Of a DNA stretch of 23,647 nucleotides, positions 1 to 9,829 are shown in pieces. The translations under genes and the position numbers were made by a program. The stretch lies in contig WELA01001054.1 in NCBI GenBank assembly GCA_009602735.1, positions 33,096 to 56,742 of the forward strand, written 5' to 3'. Within the stretch, counting starts at the first letter, position 1; every line of letters begins with the position of its first letter. Under the pieces are notes generated by a model, which saw only the letters and a program-made list of their open reading frames with translations, was not told where the DNA came from and searched no databases. Source of the stretch: Mesotaenium endlicherianum (Eukaryota > Streptophyta > Zygnematophyceae > Zygnematales > Mesotaeniaceae).

Positions 1-302
1 GGGGGGGGGTTGTGCAACTTGCTCGCCATGGAACTCCCTCTCCTTTTCTTGTTTTGCCCCTTGCCCTTTGTAGTCTCCTGCTGTGATCAAGTGGTGTAGA
101 ATTACGCGGCTCCCTCTTGAAACAGACGGGCCAAGGCCTACCTGCCAAAGCCAGTACGGGCACGTGGTACCCTCTCTCTTGAGGGAGCGCCCAACGTGGC
201 ACAGCGCATGGCAGACCTTGGCTCTGACCCCTCCTCTGCTCTGGTGGCGGGCGTGCGGGTGGGCCGTCGGCGCCATGTGCCTGCGCGCGCTCTCTCTCTC
301 AG
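1..302 (+). other. Probable intron upstream of the PPR exon
   Basis: The open frame can be read back to about position 196, with an ATG at 208. The residues before position 303 do not resemble PPR repeats. A pyrimidine-rich run ending in CTCTCTCTCTCAG at 290-302 looks like a 3' splice site. I infer that this stretch is intron and that the true N-terminus, including any plastid transit peptide, lies before the window. The alternative, that the ATG at 208 is the start codon, cannot be excluded. Confidence 0.5.
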
Positions 303-1395
303 CTGGGGCCACCTGGAGCAGATGGAGGCGTGCTTCGAGAGCATGCAGCGCCAGCTGTGCGCGCCAGACCTCTTCACGTTCAATGCGATGGTGGAGGCGT
401 ACGGCAAGTGGGGGGAGCTCGACAAGATGGGGCGCACGTTCAACCACATGGTGCGCTTCAACTACCGCCTCAACTTTACCACCTACAGCCTTGTGATCTC
501 CGCGTGGGGCCGCGCCGGGCGGCTGGACCAGGTAGACCACGCGTGGCGCGTGCTGACGCACGCGCAGAAGGCGCGCCCCAACGAGGTCGTCATGTGCGCG
601 CTCGTGCACGCGTACGGGCGGCACAGGCGGCTGGAGCGCGTGGGCGCCCTGCTGCGTTACATGCGCGCGTCGGGCCTCTCCTTCGACACGGCAGTCTACA
701 ACGCCGCGCTCGACGCGTACGGGCGCGCGCAGGCGTACGCCGAGATGGAGGCGCTGGCGGCGCAGATGGCCGGCGACGGGTGCGCGCCCGACGTGGGCAC
801 GTACGCGGCGCAGATCACGGCGTACGCGCGCGGCGGGCTGCTCTCGCGGGCGGAGCAAGCATTCGCAGCGATGCGCTCCGCGGGGCTGAAGCCCTCGCTG
901 CTGTGCTTCAACTCGCTGCTGGGGCTGTACAGCCAGCTGGGGCAGCACGAGCAGGTCCTGCAGGTCATGGCCGAGTGCCGGGCGGCGGGGCTGTACGCGG
1001 ACGCTGACACGTACAACGCGCTCATGGAGGCGTACTCGCGAGCGGGCCTCTACGCGGAGATGGAGCAAGCGCTCGCAGAGCTCCGGGGCTCGCGCATGCG
1101 GCCCAATGCGCGCACTCTGCGAGTGCTCACGGAGGCGTACGCGCAGGCGGGGCTCCTGGAGAAGATGGAGCGCTCGCTCAGGGCGCTCTCGCAGGGCGGG
1201 CCCCCGCCAGCTGTCGGCACCTACGGGGCGGCCATCGGGGCCTACTGTGCTGCGGGCCAGGTGGAGAAGGCGGACGCCCTGCTGGCGGAGATGCTCAAGC
1301 GCCAGGTGGCGCCCGATGGCGCCGTGTACAGCTCGCTCGCCCGGGGGCACGGCCGCGAGAACCTCCTGGAGGCGGTCTCTCTGGAGCTTCTCGAG
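303..1395 (+). CDS. P-class pentatricopeptide repeat exon of a PPR-SMR gene
   Basis: This exon encodes a tandem array of 35-residue PPR repeats: a partial one (LEQMEACFESM), nine full ones, and the start of a tenth. Typical repeat starts are FTFNAMVEAYGK, AVYNAALDAYGR and DTYNALMEAYSR. All repeats are about 35 residues, so it is P-class, an organellar RNA-binding family. The residue pairs at positions 5 and 35, in order, are N-N, S-N, C-D, N-D, A-S, N-D, N-N, R-A and G-D; these set base preference under the known PPR code. GAG|GTGCGA at 1393-1398 is a good phase-0 splice donor, after which the open frame loses PPR character. The exon joins in frame to the SMR-like exon at 2400. Together they resemble the plastid pTAC2/EMB2654/GUN1 type of PPR-SMR protein; I cannot choose between those orthologues. 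GC content is very high. The 5' end is missing from the window. Confidence 0.85.
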
Positions 1396-2399
1396 GTGCG
1401 ACACCTGGCGCCGTACTCTCCCTTCGATCCTCTCTCGTTCTTTTCCTTCTCCTTCCTCTCCCCTGTCTCGTCCTGCTGTCCAGTCGCGGTGTCTCTAACA
1501 CATACCCAAGAGGCACAGCGCCTCCCCTCATGAGGCGTCATTGAAGCAGAGGTGACTGAGTCCAACCAAGCCCAAAGTGCAGTCCGGTGGATTCAGTCCG
1601 ACGAGAAAAATCTCAGCTGACAGCTGTCTGCGCATGCAGCACGCAGTCAGTGGGATGCTGCCTGCCCTCCAAAGAGAAGGCGCTCAGAAGCGCCATGTGG
1701 CCATCCAGAGCTGACCCTCTTCTTGGACCTCGCATGAGGGCCACTTACGCCACCGTAGAACGCAGGCGCTCCCTTGCACTCACGCTGACTTGACAGGCGG
1801 CACCTGCTTACACCCGTACCTGGATAGGGCGCAGTCGAGCTGCGTGTCTGCAGCTGCTTTCATGAGTAAGCCATAGGGCATGGGCTTGATCTTGTGCGCA
1901 CCGGCAGCTGCTGCTTCATGACGCGCATGTGCGTGCGAGCCCCTGCCTTGTTCCGATGCCCGTTTGATCGACAGCTCTGCGGCGTGCGCCCGCTACGCTG
2001 GGGAATGGGTTTGGCCAGGTCTTGTTTTCCCTTCCTCCACACGCTGGCATCAGCTCGCCACTCATCCTAAAGCAACGGTCTTTGGTGCAAAATAGCATGG
2101 CTGCAGACTAGCGCCAATGCATGGTGACGACCCGATGCCTTTCATCGTCCGGGAGGAAGCCTGCCTGGCGAAAGCAGCCGTGCGGCGCCATACCTTGTGC
2201 TCTGCGTGTCTCGTTTCTGGGTTGAAGGAAGAAGAAATACGAATGCTGGGCCAGAAAGAGATGCATGCGGTGCTCTGGGCCGGTGCTGCTGCTGCTGTTG
2301 CTGCTGCTGCTCTCGCTGCTACTGCTGTAAGGGGCCTGACGTCATCTTCCGTGCCCTCTGCAACCGGGCCTGCTCTCGCATTGCGCCACGCCGTGACAG
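1396..2399 (+). other. Intron of the PPR-SMR gene
   Basis: The intron is inferred from a GT donor at 1396-1397 and an acceptor GTGACAG ending at 2399. Both are phase 0, so the PPR frame continues into the downstream exon. The interval has several short open frames on both strands, none with recognisable similarity. It contains an imperfect GCT/CTG triplet repeat close to its 3' end. Exact borders need transcript data. Confidence 0.6.
2283..2328 (+). repeat. Imperfect (GCT)n triplet repeat
   Basis: About fifteen GCT/CTG-like triplets with single-base interruptions lie in the inferred intron, roughly 70 bases before the acceptor. Confidence 0.85.
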
Positions 2400-3614
2400 G
2401 TGGAGGAGTCTGAGATGAGCGCCAGCCTGAAGGGGTGCGCGACGCTCCTGTTTCTCCTCAGCGCCTGCTCGCACCGCGCCGACGCCGACTGGCTCCTGTC
2501 CTACCTGGCCAAGCACGCGGGGGGGGCCTTCCGGACCTTCTGCCAGCTGCTACTCTGCAGCCCGTCGGACGGGGCGGGGATGCTCCTCCTGTGGCAGGAG
2601 ACGCTCCAGCTCTTTGATGACCTGGACGTGCTCGGCGCCGCCCGCCAGGTGGATGCGGCAGGGGGCACCACGTCGCCGGGGGCCGCTGGGCCGGCAGAGG
2701 GCCAGCTTGGTGCGAGGGACAGATACGACAGGTTTGGGAAACGGGTGGACGCGGCCTCCCACCTCGAAGTCGTGGGGCTCAGGGGCGGGGAGCGTCGGCT
2801 TGGGGAAGGTCCCGCGCCCTCTGAGGCGAGGCGCGCGCCACATTTTGACGGCCGAAACGTGATCAACGGCAGGGGCAGCAGCAGCAGCAGCAGCAGGAGA
2901 AGAGGTCTTGCTGGCGATGCGACGGCGCTTGAGAGAAGCTACCAGGGAGGGGCTGGAGCTGGGGCTGGCGCGGGTGGGGGGCGCGCTCAAGGGGGCAGGG
3001 AGGAGAGGGAGGGGAAGGGGGNGAAGCCCCGCGACTACAAGATGCTCTACTTGAGCCTGGCGGAGGCGCTGTGGAGCTTTGGGCTGTGGAGGCGCGCGGG
3101 GCGAGCGCTCGCAGAGGCGCAGGCTCGCGGGGCAGTCCCTCGGGGCAGCCGGATCGGGGGTCGCAACTGGGTGCTCGAGGTCCAGCACCTCACGGCGGGC
3201 TCCGCCAGGCTGGCGCTCCTCGTGTGGCTGCGCGAGTGCCAGGTGACGCTCCGGCGGCGCCCGCCGCCCGCCGCGGCCTCCGCCACCCGGGACCGCGACC
3301 TCCAGCGTGCAATCGTGAGCTTCGGCCGAGACGACGCCGACCTTCCCGGGGAGAGGGGTTGGCAGAACTCACGCGTGAGGCAGGCGGTGGAGGGCTTTCT
3401 GGTGGAGGCCAGAGCTCCTCTGAGAGCTGCGGGGGAGAACGGCTGGCAGCTCTGTGCCGAGGGCGATGACTTCGAGCGCTGGCTCGGCTCCCAGGGGGCG
3501 GCCTCCTGGCTCGCGCTCGAGGACGTGCAGGAGCCCGGCCCTGGGTGGAACGCTCGCGCGTCATGGCAGCCGCAGGCACTAGCGTCCCCGCCGACACAGG
3601 TGGCGTTCAGATAG
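2400..3614 (+). CDS. C-terminal exon of PPR-SMR protein (degenerate SMR-like domain)
   Basis: The open frame is 404 codons from the inferred acceptor and ends with TAG at 3612-3614. Residues 1-80 are helical and continue the PPR-like fold. Residues about 84-209 are low-complexity (polySer, Gly/Ala and Arg-rich) and contain the N at 3022. Residues about 213-280 follow the C-terminal layout of plant PPR-SMR proteins: a last PPR-like helix pair (LAEALWSFGLWRRAGRAL), then WVLEVQHLTAGSARLALLVWL, matching the 'W-x-LDxH-x-S-x-G-A' start of SMR. The usual LDxH is LEVQ here, and no TGxG is seen. The tail (VRQAVEGFL...GWQLC...WLGS) also matches the family's end. SMR domains in bacteria and MutS2 can nick nucleic acids; with these motifs changed, catalysis is doubtful. 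Residues 84-209 could be an in-frame intron (CAG|GT at 2648/2649, AG at 3025-3026), but its 3' end is purine-rich, so I left it translated. Confidence 0.7.
   Translation: MEESEMSASLKGCATLLFLLSACSHRADADWLLSYLAKHAGGAFRTFCQLLLCSPSDGAGMLLLWQETLQLFDDLDVLGAARQVDAAGGTTSPGAAGPAEGQLGARDRYDRFGKRVDAASHLEVVGLRGGERRLGEGPAPSEARRAPHFDGRNVINGRGSSSSSSRRRGLAGDATALERSYQGGAGAGAGAGGGRAQGGREEREGKGXKPRDYKMLYLSLAEALWSFGLWRRAGRALAEAQARGAVPRGSRIGGRNWVLEVQHLTAGSARLALLVWLRECQVTLRRRPPPAAASATRDRDLQRAIVSFGRDDADLPGERGWQNSRVRQAVEGFLVEARAPLRAAGENGWQLCAEGDDFERWLGSQGAASWLALEDVQEPGPGWNARASWQPQALASPPTQVAFR
2875..2897 (+). repeat. (GCA)n repeat coding for polyserine
   Basis: Seven to eight GCA/AGC triplets are read in the AGC frame as serines. 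They lie within the low-complexity insertion of the PPR-SMR exon. Confidence 0.85.
3022..3022. other. Single-N assembly gap
   Basis: One N lies in a G-rich run inside the PPR-SMR exon. The frame is open across it, but the true length here is unknown. Confidence 0.9.
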
Positions 3615-4308
3615 AGCTTGGGGATTGATTGACCGCAACGGAGGGAGCACAGTGCCATGCTGCTGCTATTGCTGCGGTGATAGCAACAGTAGTGGCGGCG
3701 GCGGTGGCGGCAGCGGCTGTGGGCCGGTATCTGGCGTGCCGCGTGCCTCTTGCCTAGGGTGCCAAGTGGCGCCATCTCCCTCGCTGTGGCTCCCAGGCTG
3801 CGTCGCGGTCTGCGTTGCCGCAAGCGGTGCAGGTCGCGGCAGATCCAGGACAGGTGGCGGCTGCTCGTTTGCCCGCAGAGCTGAGGAGCTAAGAGGAAGC
3901 CGTTGTGTGAGCAGCTCGGCATTTCAGCCTGGCTAGACCTCAAGTCGTAGAGACGGGCAAGACGATGCACAACAACAAAGCAGAAACACGAGCTTGCCAT
4001 GTGGCATGAAGTCAAGGCACCCTGCCCTGGCCGAGATGACTCCGTCACTCACTCTGCGAGCCTGCAAGCTTTTCAAGCTCGTGGCCGCCTTGACGCCAGT
4101 GCCGGGCTCTCCTTCTCAGAAGAAGCCCAGGTTCCAGCGGGCGAGGCTGGCCCGGCATAAAGGCCGAGCATCGTGTGCAGCCTCGGGCTTCGCGCCACTC
4201 AGGATTCGCAACTCGGGTCACGCCAGGTGGCGGTTCCTCCAATTCAAGACAAGGCTGGAGCCCTCCCTCAACGGACGGGGACGAGGTAATTTGCAACCTG
4301 GGTGCTGA
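3615..4308 (+). other. GC-rich 3' flank of the PPR-SMR gene, with triplet repeats
   Basis: This probably holds the 3' UTR and flank of the host gene. Positions 3658-3718 are an imperfect GCT then GGC triplet tract. Short open frames exist (for example 3994-4308 plus) but show no domain, signal or codon pattern that supports a gene. GC content falls sharply after about 4300. Confidence 0.5.
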
Positions 4309-7015
4309 GTGAGGTGTGCTGGATGAGAGTCTTTGGGGGTGCCGTCTTGCCTCTCGCCAGGTGCAAGTGCGTGTTGCAATTGGCGGGGTCAGTGCGTCAG
4401 AGTCGGTTTAAATGAGATGGGTTTTCTTTTTCTTTGTAGGTTATGGGGATCTGAAACAGTTCTGGAGTCAGGATTGCTAGGGCCTAGGATTGGGATCTAG
4501 TGAATGTGGAGAAGGCGACTCAAGCCAGTCACGTGTGAACGCATGCTGTGTGGTGCAGCCAGTCCATGAATTTGTGAGGTGCAATCAGTCTATGAAGCTC
4601 TCGTGCGCTGTTTTGTATTGTATGATTGAAGCCTTCATGTTTTTTGGTGGGGGGTAAGATTGGGATCAGGATTTGGGATTTGGGTGATGCAAGAGCTCGT
4701 GGCGTGGCGGTTGAGCATGGTGATGTGCAGCTTGGACGAATTTGACCGCGAAGCTTTTCACCATATGAAAGCTTGTTCTAAGGAAGAAGTTATCACCTCT
4801 GCCACGTGGCACATGAAATTGTAAGCAGCGGACTGGAGAGGATTTAGTTTCAAATAGTAGGAGGTGAACTAGTGACATAGAAGACAAAAGGAAGCTTCAA
4901 CTTCATGCCGGTAATCTGCAGGATGTCACTCTTGGAGGGGCAATTTTTGCGCGAATTACCCACAGGTTATAAGTGCAAGTAGTCTAGGTATACTATGGTT
5001 TTGTTAAGGAAGTATTGATTTTTTGTGAAGATTCTATTGGCCACAAGAGAAAACAGATATTCACCCTCGAAAGTTATATGAGAGCATATTGAAAATTATT
5101 GAGGTGAATACAAACTCCTTCATCAAGGCATGAGTATAACAGGTGTGCGTGGCTAGTTGGTTTGTCCACGCATGGCTGTATGGAGCTTAATGAAGGATAT
5201 CGTGTACACATGTGGAAGTTCATGTAGTCGGAGATTTGGGGTGAAGCCCACTGTACACCTTTAAAAAAGTCCAGTCACACTTTTAAACTAGGGTACTCAA
5301 AAATAATGGACCACTTTTGACAAGCTATCTTTGCTTATAAGTTAGCAACGGTAGATATGTTGTTGCGTTTAATAGTTATCTTGCTTTCAAATATCATCAT
5401 GTTGACAATATGTATCATCGATGTTTCTTGAAGGGATTAACTTTCTTTGAATCAAATGTCATTGTACATCCATTCTGATGGACAATCAATAGCCTGAAAT
5501 TGGCAATACATTCGGTACTGGAAATAACTTCTGAACTAGGGTGTCGCATAGATTGAGCATATAATTCTAAGAAATTTCTAACAAATCTACAGAGAAAGAA
5601 ATAAACTAACCAAATTCTTAATTGTTGAACATGAGACATCACTAGTCGACTTAGTATCATGCAATTGAGCAAATTGTACCACAGTTTGAGCACGATTAGA
5701 TGGTCAACACATGACAATGCACCTCCCCTTTCACCTCCACAGTCACACCGCCCTTGAATAAAGAGATCAACAAGGAAAATATGTGCGAGGTGACGTAAAC
5801 AACAATGCAACCATTGAGATGGATATGGTGGCAATGGCAAAAGCATCCAAGATTGCACCAATTGCGGGACGAGCGGCACTTTACAAATTGGCAATTCTAT
5901 CTCTAGTGGCTATCTTCAACACTTTCCTCTTAGACACCTTAGCAAAGACACGAGCCCCCCTCTTTTTCGGGCCGACCAAGTCATCTAGCTCTTTTACACA
6001 CAATGCAAGCAACCTCAGTCTGACACATTCACGCACACTACTCTAGTGCCGACTCGATACAATTCCTTTTTAGTGCTCAATATTGATGCCAACTTAGTCC
6101 TTAGTTGTCTAACCGCCTAGCTATGTCTACTTTGAACCATTGAACGCATCATAAAATCACCTTCAATCGCAAACTTGGTGAGCCTTTTGTCAGCCTCACT
6201 CTCCTTCCATATTCGTATGCCATTCATGGCACCCTAAAGGACAAAACATGGGTTGATCTACCAGATATTTAAAGCATTAACACTAGGTTTATTGCTTGTG
6301 AAATCATAAGTGGCACCACTAGAGGTTGTTTTTAAATGGTCATGCTAAAATCAGTACTAGTCTGGTGCAAGCAAGCCGTACATGTCCACATTCACATTTG
6401 AATAAGGTTTTTAGACATGTAACTATTTTGATTTTAGCGCTTGTATCTAAGGTACTTTTTGTACTTTCAGTGGGATTGCACGCGCCCGAGGAAAAGGTAC
6501 ACTTTCTTCCGCTGCAATATCTGGAAACGTACATCAAAGTGGGGCCTGCTAATTTTTCCTAGTCTACCCTATGATATGTAGAGTGTATTGCACTTTAAAG
6601 ATCTGCATTTCATTTAATACATACAAAGTAGCAACCTCTCAAACTTTGGTATCAAAATTGACACCAGGTTTTTCTGTGGTGGTTCCAAAACTTTAGGGGC
6701 AATGTGTCTAGGCAGCAAAATTAGTTTCTACATAGCTTCAAGAATACTTCATGCATCTCAATGGAGCATGTTTTGTTGTGTTCACCTCTTACTAAGCAAG
6801 CACATTGCACCAATAAAGCTTCAAAAATATACAATGAAAAAAATAGGGCAGGTGATGTGCAAGCCCCAACAGTCGAGGCATTGCAAGATAGAGTCTATGC
6901 ATCCTACTACACATAAAAAAATAGTGTCTTTAGTCTTTCTGTCATCTGAACTCCCAACATACTATTGGGCCAAGAGGTCATTAGGGAGCCTGAATGGGGG
7001 AACATTTACATGTGT
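4309..7015. other. AT-rich region without a recognisable gene
   Basis: I see no convincing coding region, RNA gene or clear repeat in this stretch. The longest open frame (5415-5894, minus, 159 codons) has no motif I recognise, and its neighbouring frames are full of stops. A pyrimidine run ending TTTGTAG at about 4428-4439 looks like a splice acceptor, but no exon follows convincingly. The high-coordinate end probably holds the 3' end of the piggyBac element, but I could not find its terminal repeat or TTAA site. Confidence 0.5.
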
Positions 7016-7834
7016 ACTGTTTCTAGTGGTGTGAAAGATCTCAAAGCAAGTATGAGGATACATGTGCACGTTGCACTATCAACACATGAACTGGCACTTA
7101 GCCTTCCTTTTTGCTGCTCCCAACCAACAGGGTCCAAAACTTTTTAGACGTGCAAATGACACAATTAGCCCTCTCTCCCTTATCCAAATGGCTAGAAAAG
7201 TGCCTTGCAGTCCACCTAGCCTCCTCTGCTACTCTTGACTGGCTACCAGTAGGCACAGCTCTCAGCAACATGTCGCGAGGATGAACCCATGTTATCATCT
7301 CCTCCACCAACTCAAGCATGAAGGAGTAACTGTCCTTCTCAGGATGAGCTAGCTAATAGAGGATGAAAGCATTAGCTATAGCCTATGGCACCATCAAACA
7401 GGCCCCAATACAAACAGTGCCACCACTTTTGAGCCACCTGTTCAGTCTCAATAGAGTAGTTGTCGCGAAGGCACAGCTTGTCATACTGATCCACTGCATC
7501 CTTGTATTGGTTGTAGTGAAACATAATCTCGGGATAAGGGACAATTCTTTTCTCTCCTCTTTTCTGCCTCCTCTCAATCTCTACTACATTCAGACCTCGA
7601 CAGTTAAAGATAGAATGGACTGGCTTCTTCTCTTGCCACACAACTGCTATCTGCTGTGGTCTCTCTTAGATGAGAGCTTTGAAACTACCTTGATCTGGAG
7701 ATCCATCCAACTACAACTCATGCTTAAAAAAATGCTTTTGATTAGTCTCTATAGTTCCAGTAGCTCCATGACCCAAATTTGGCAGCTTTTAAAGAAGAGG
7801 AAGACATGCGAAACCTCTATATCTAAAACAACAT
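7016..7834 (-). pseudogene. piggyBac-type transposase remnant, C-terminal half
   Basis: On the minus strand, the three frames together give an ordered set of piggyBac (DDE_Tnp_1_7) motifs. VVLDIEVSHVFLFF corresponds to the second-Asp block (family form DNFFTS). GATGTIETNQ matches 'GTxRxNR'. VVWQEKKPV matches 'WxDnKpV'. YNQYKDAVDQYDKL matches 'YNxxMGGVDxxDQ' with the third catalytic Asp. QKWWHCLYWGLFD, continuing into ANAFILY, is the helix after it. Finally a cysteine-rich tail reads CVIC, CQFMC, CNVH, TCFEIFH, matching the C-terminal zinc-binding domain. There are at least two or three frameshifts (near 7790 and 7380, and in the tail) and several stops, so it is dead. The N-terminal half is absent: the reading stops exactly where an LTR begins at 7835. 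I infer insertional disruption. Confidence 0.75.
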
Positions 7835-8546
7835 TGAAAGGGGGAAGGGGTGCGGGGGGTGCGCCCATACACACTCACGCACCCTCACTCGCGAGTGGAA
7901 GCGTGCACGAGGACCTTTCCTAGTTGCATACACAAGGTGGAGTGGCCTGGTGGTATGCCACCCGTGCAAGAGTTAGAGGGCTACATGAGAGAGGAGTGGA
8001 AAAGAACTCACTTTATTAAGAAAAGTCGTGTACAAGATAAGAAGGTTAGACTAGACTAGCTAGACTAGACAAGACTCCCTCTTTTATGCTTCAACTCAAA
8101 GTGTCCCCTCTAGCAAAGTACCTCTAGAACCTTCTACTGTGGCTCCTTCCATGTAAGTGACCTTGCCTAGTTGGACAAGCTAGCACACTCACACGCACAC
8201 AATCACATTCTAGAATATTCTACTACACAATCCACTAACTCCCAACGGAGTTTTTAGAAATTCTCACAATCACTTTGGCACTCTACGTAATCGTACGTAG
8301 TTTCTGGAACCCTCATGATTCAATGTCCTACTTTCTGGACTCCAACCGAAATTTTCGTCACTGAACCTGTCCTTGTCACTAAATTGCATCTGTGACATTA
8401 AAAATTCACTAAAAACTCCCAAAATTCATAACTTTCTCAATACTTGTTCAAATGACTTGAAATAAAGGCCAAAGTTCTTCTAAAATCACACTCTATGCAT
8501 ATAAAATGCTAGGAAGATACAATTACACTTTGATAACCTTACATCA
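7835..8546 (-). mobile_element. LTR A (3' LTR of a minus-strand LTR retrotransposon)
   Basis: On the minus strand this block starts TGATGTAAGG right after a polypurine tract and ends CCCCCTTTCA, so it has TG...CA ends and is about 712 bp long. A CATAAAAG TATA-like box lies at 8081-8090, and an AATAAA poly(A) signal (8012-8017) about 70 bases downstream. It shares the phrase CAAGTATTGAGA and the terminal words CGCTTCCACT and CCCTTTCA with LTR C in the opposite orientation. It is inserted into the piggyBac remnant; the five bases before it (AACAT, 7830-7834) would be one copy of the target duplication. The second copy was not found. Confidence 0.65.
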
Positions 8547-8557
8547 TCCCCTTCCTC
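8547..8557 (-). other. Polypurine tract of element A
   Basis: Minus strand GAGGAAGGGGA directly abuts the TG of LTR A, the expected position for plus-strand priming in reverse transcription. Confidence 0.65.
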
Positions 8558-8995
8558 AAGATGCGACGTCCTCGGCGCATACTAAGCATAAGTGACGTCA
8601 TATGAGGAATTGAGCTCACATATACGCTAGAAAAACACACATACACATTTATTGTACAAGTTTGCAGGTCTTGAACAGGCTCCAGGATGATACTCATTAC
8701 TCCAAACTTGCTCCACTTAGTGAAAGCTCCATCGCATACATTGGCTCCACACGTGGCGTCTCCTAACACAAGTGCATCTTCTCTTCAACTCCTTCGTCTT
8801 GGAATCCAATATCTTCATAAGGGCTGTAACATACTCCCTCCATCATCTCCACATACTCCAAAGCTGGATCCAAGGCATAATAGTCCGCCAAATCGCCAAA
8901 ATACTCATTCTTCGTCCTCTTGGACAAGTGGCAACTTCTCGTCGCGCCATGTGGCTTACTCGTGGTGCTCTTATAATTTTGACCGAATTACATCA
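8558..8995 (-). mobile_element. Internal fragment of element A
   Basis: This is the sequence upstream of the polypurine tract in the element's orientation. A short minus-strand frame reads through the phrase YYALDPALEYVEMMEG, and another ends HLEEGDDV close to the tract, but both have stops and match no family I can name. It appears to be cut by LTR B at about 8996. Confidence 0.35.
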
Positions 8996-9814
8996 TGAAC
9001 CTAAGTCCACTATGTTCCTGAGCCTTTTGGTACCCTTAGCTACCTCTAGCTCTAAGCCATACGCCTTGTAGAGGTATTGCACTCTCTCACTCGTGTGCGT
9101 GATTCGTGGTGACCTCTCAAGACGCCAAGTGGCACCCCCCTGACTTTTTCTGACATTTTTAGCCTGAAAGTTGTGCAATCTACATAGTATTACCCCTCTG
9201 AACTCACTGGTACGCTCTGTTTCCCCTGACTTTAAGTCTAAGACTATGAAATCAGATTGCGCCTTGCCTCACACATGTGGCTCGCACGGCAGTCCAGCAG
9301 ACCGCCATGTGGCACTGTCAGAACTTAAATTAATTTTTTTATGGAAAAATTACTTTTTCTAAATCTGAACCCATAGGACTACCTCTCCACAAAATTTCAG
9401 AATCTGAATCTAAGTCCAACACTCAAAAGAGATCGTCACTTAGTGCCTCACGCTCGTAGGACGCACACGTGCGCAACACGTATCAAGCTCCCGCGCCTAC
9501 AAATGGCACATGCTTAAACCCCTGATTCTGAAACTTGACTATGACTCAGGACAGGCCTCATAATAGGCCTCTCACATTATGTAGGACTTCTAGTGAAAAT
9601 ATTACCCACTCTCTCCTAAGTAGGCAAAAAGTAGCCAAAATCTGCCAATTTTTACCCTCGAGCTCCCTACTCGTAAAACCCTTAAACATGGACAGATTTG
9701 AGTAACTTCCAAGCACTTGCTCTCAAACTTCTTTCCACTTCGCATCTCTTAGTTACAAATGAACTCATGGGACTGGTTTGACCTTGCTTACAAGCACTAT
9801 AAACAACTATAACA
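8996..9814 (-). mobile_element. Candidate LTR B (minus strand)
   Basis: The high-coordinate border is well supported: minus strand GAGGGGAGGGAG is followed at once by TGTTATAG, a polypurine tract plus LTR start. The low border at 8996 (TG on plus, CA on minus) is a guess from the change of sequence character; it gives a length of about 819 bp. No obvious TATA or AATAAA pair was seen, and the copy has no partner in the window. Confidence 0.4.
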
Positions 9815-9829
9815 CTCCCTCCCCTCATC
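9815..9829 (-). other. Polypurine tract of element B
   Basis: Minus strand GATGAGGGGAGGGAG lies immediately before the TG of LTR B. Such a tract marks the 3' end of the internal region of an LTR element. Confidence 0.55.

Noticed and set aside
2400..3614. Antisense long open frames opposite both PPR-SMR exons and opposite the DNMT element.
   Set aside because: They are mirror frames of GC-rich coding DNA, with Arg/Pro/Ala-rich translations and no domain.
3994..4308. 104-codon plus-strand open frame downstream of the PPR-SMR gene.
   Set aside because: Basic, low-similarity sequence in GC-rich flank where long chance frames are common.
5415..5894. 159-codon minus-strand open frame as a gene.
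   Set aside because: It has no recognisable motif, an odd hydrophobic composition and no supporting context; it is likely chance in AT-rich DNA or an old relic.
7930..7985. tRNA-like or SINE box A (TGGCCTGGTGG).
   Set aside because: No box B or cloverleaf follows, and the position lies inside LTR A.
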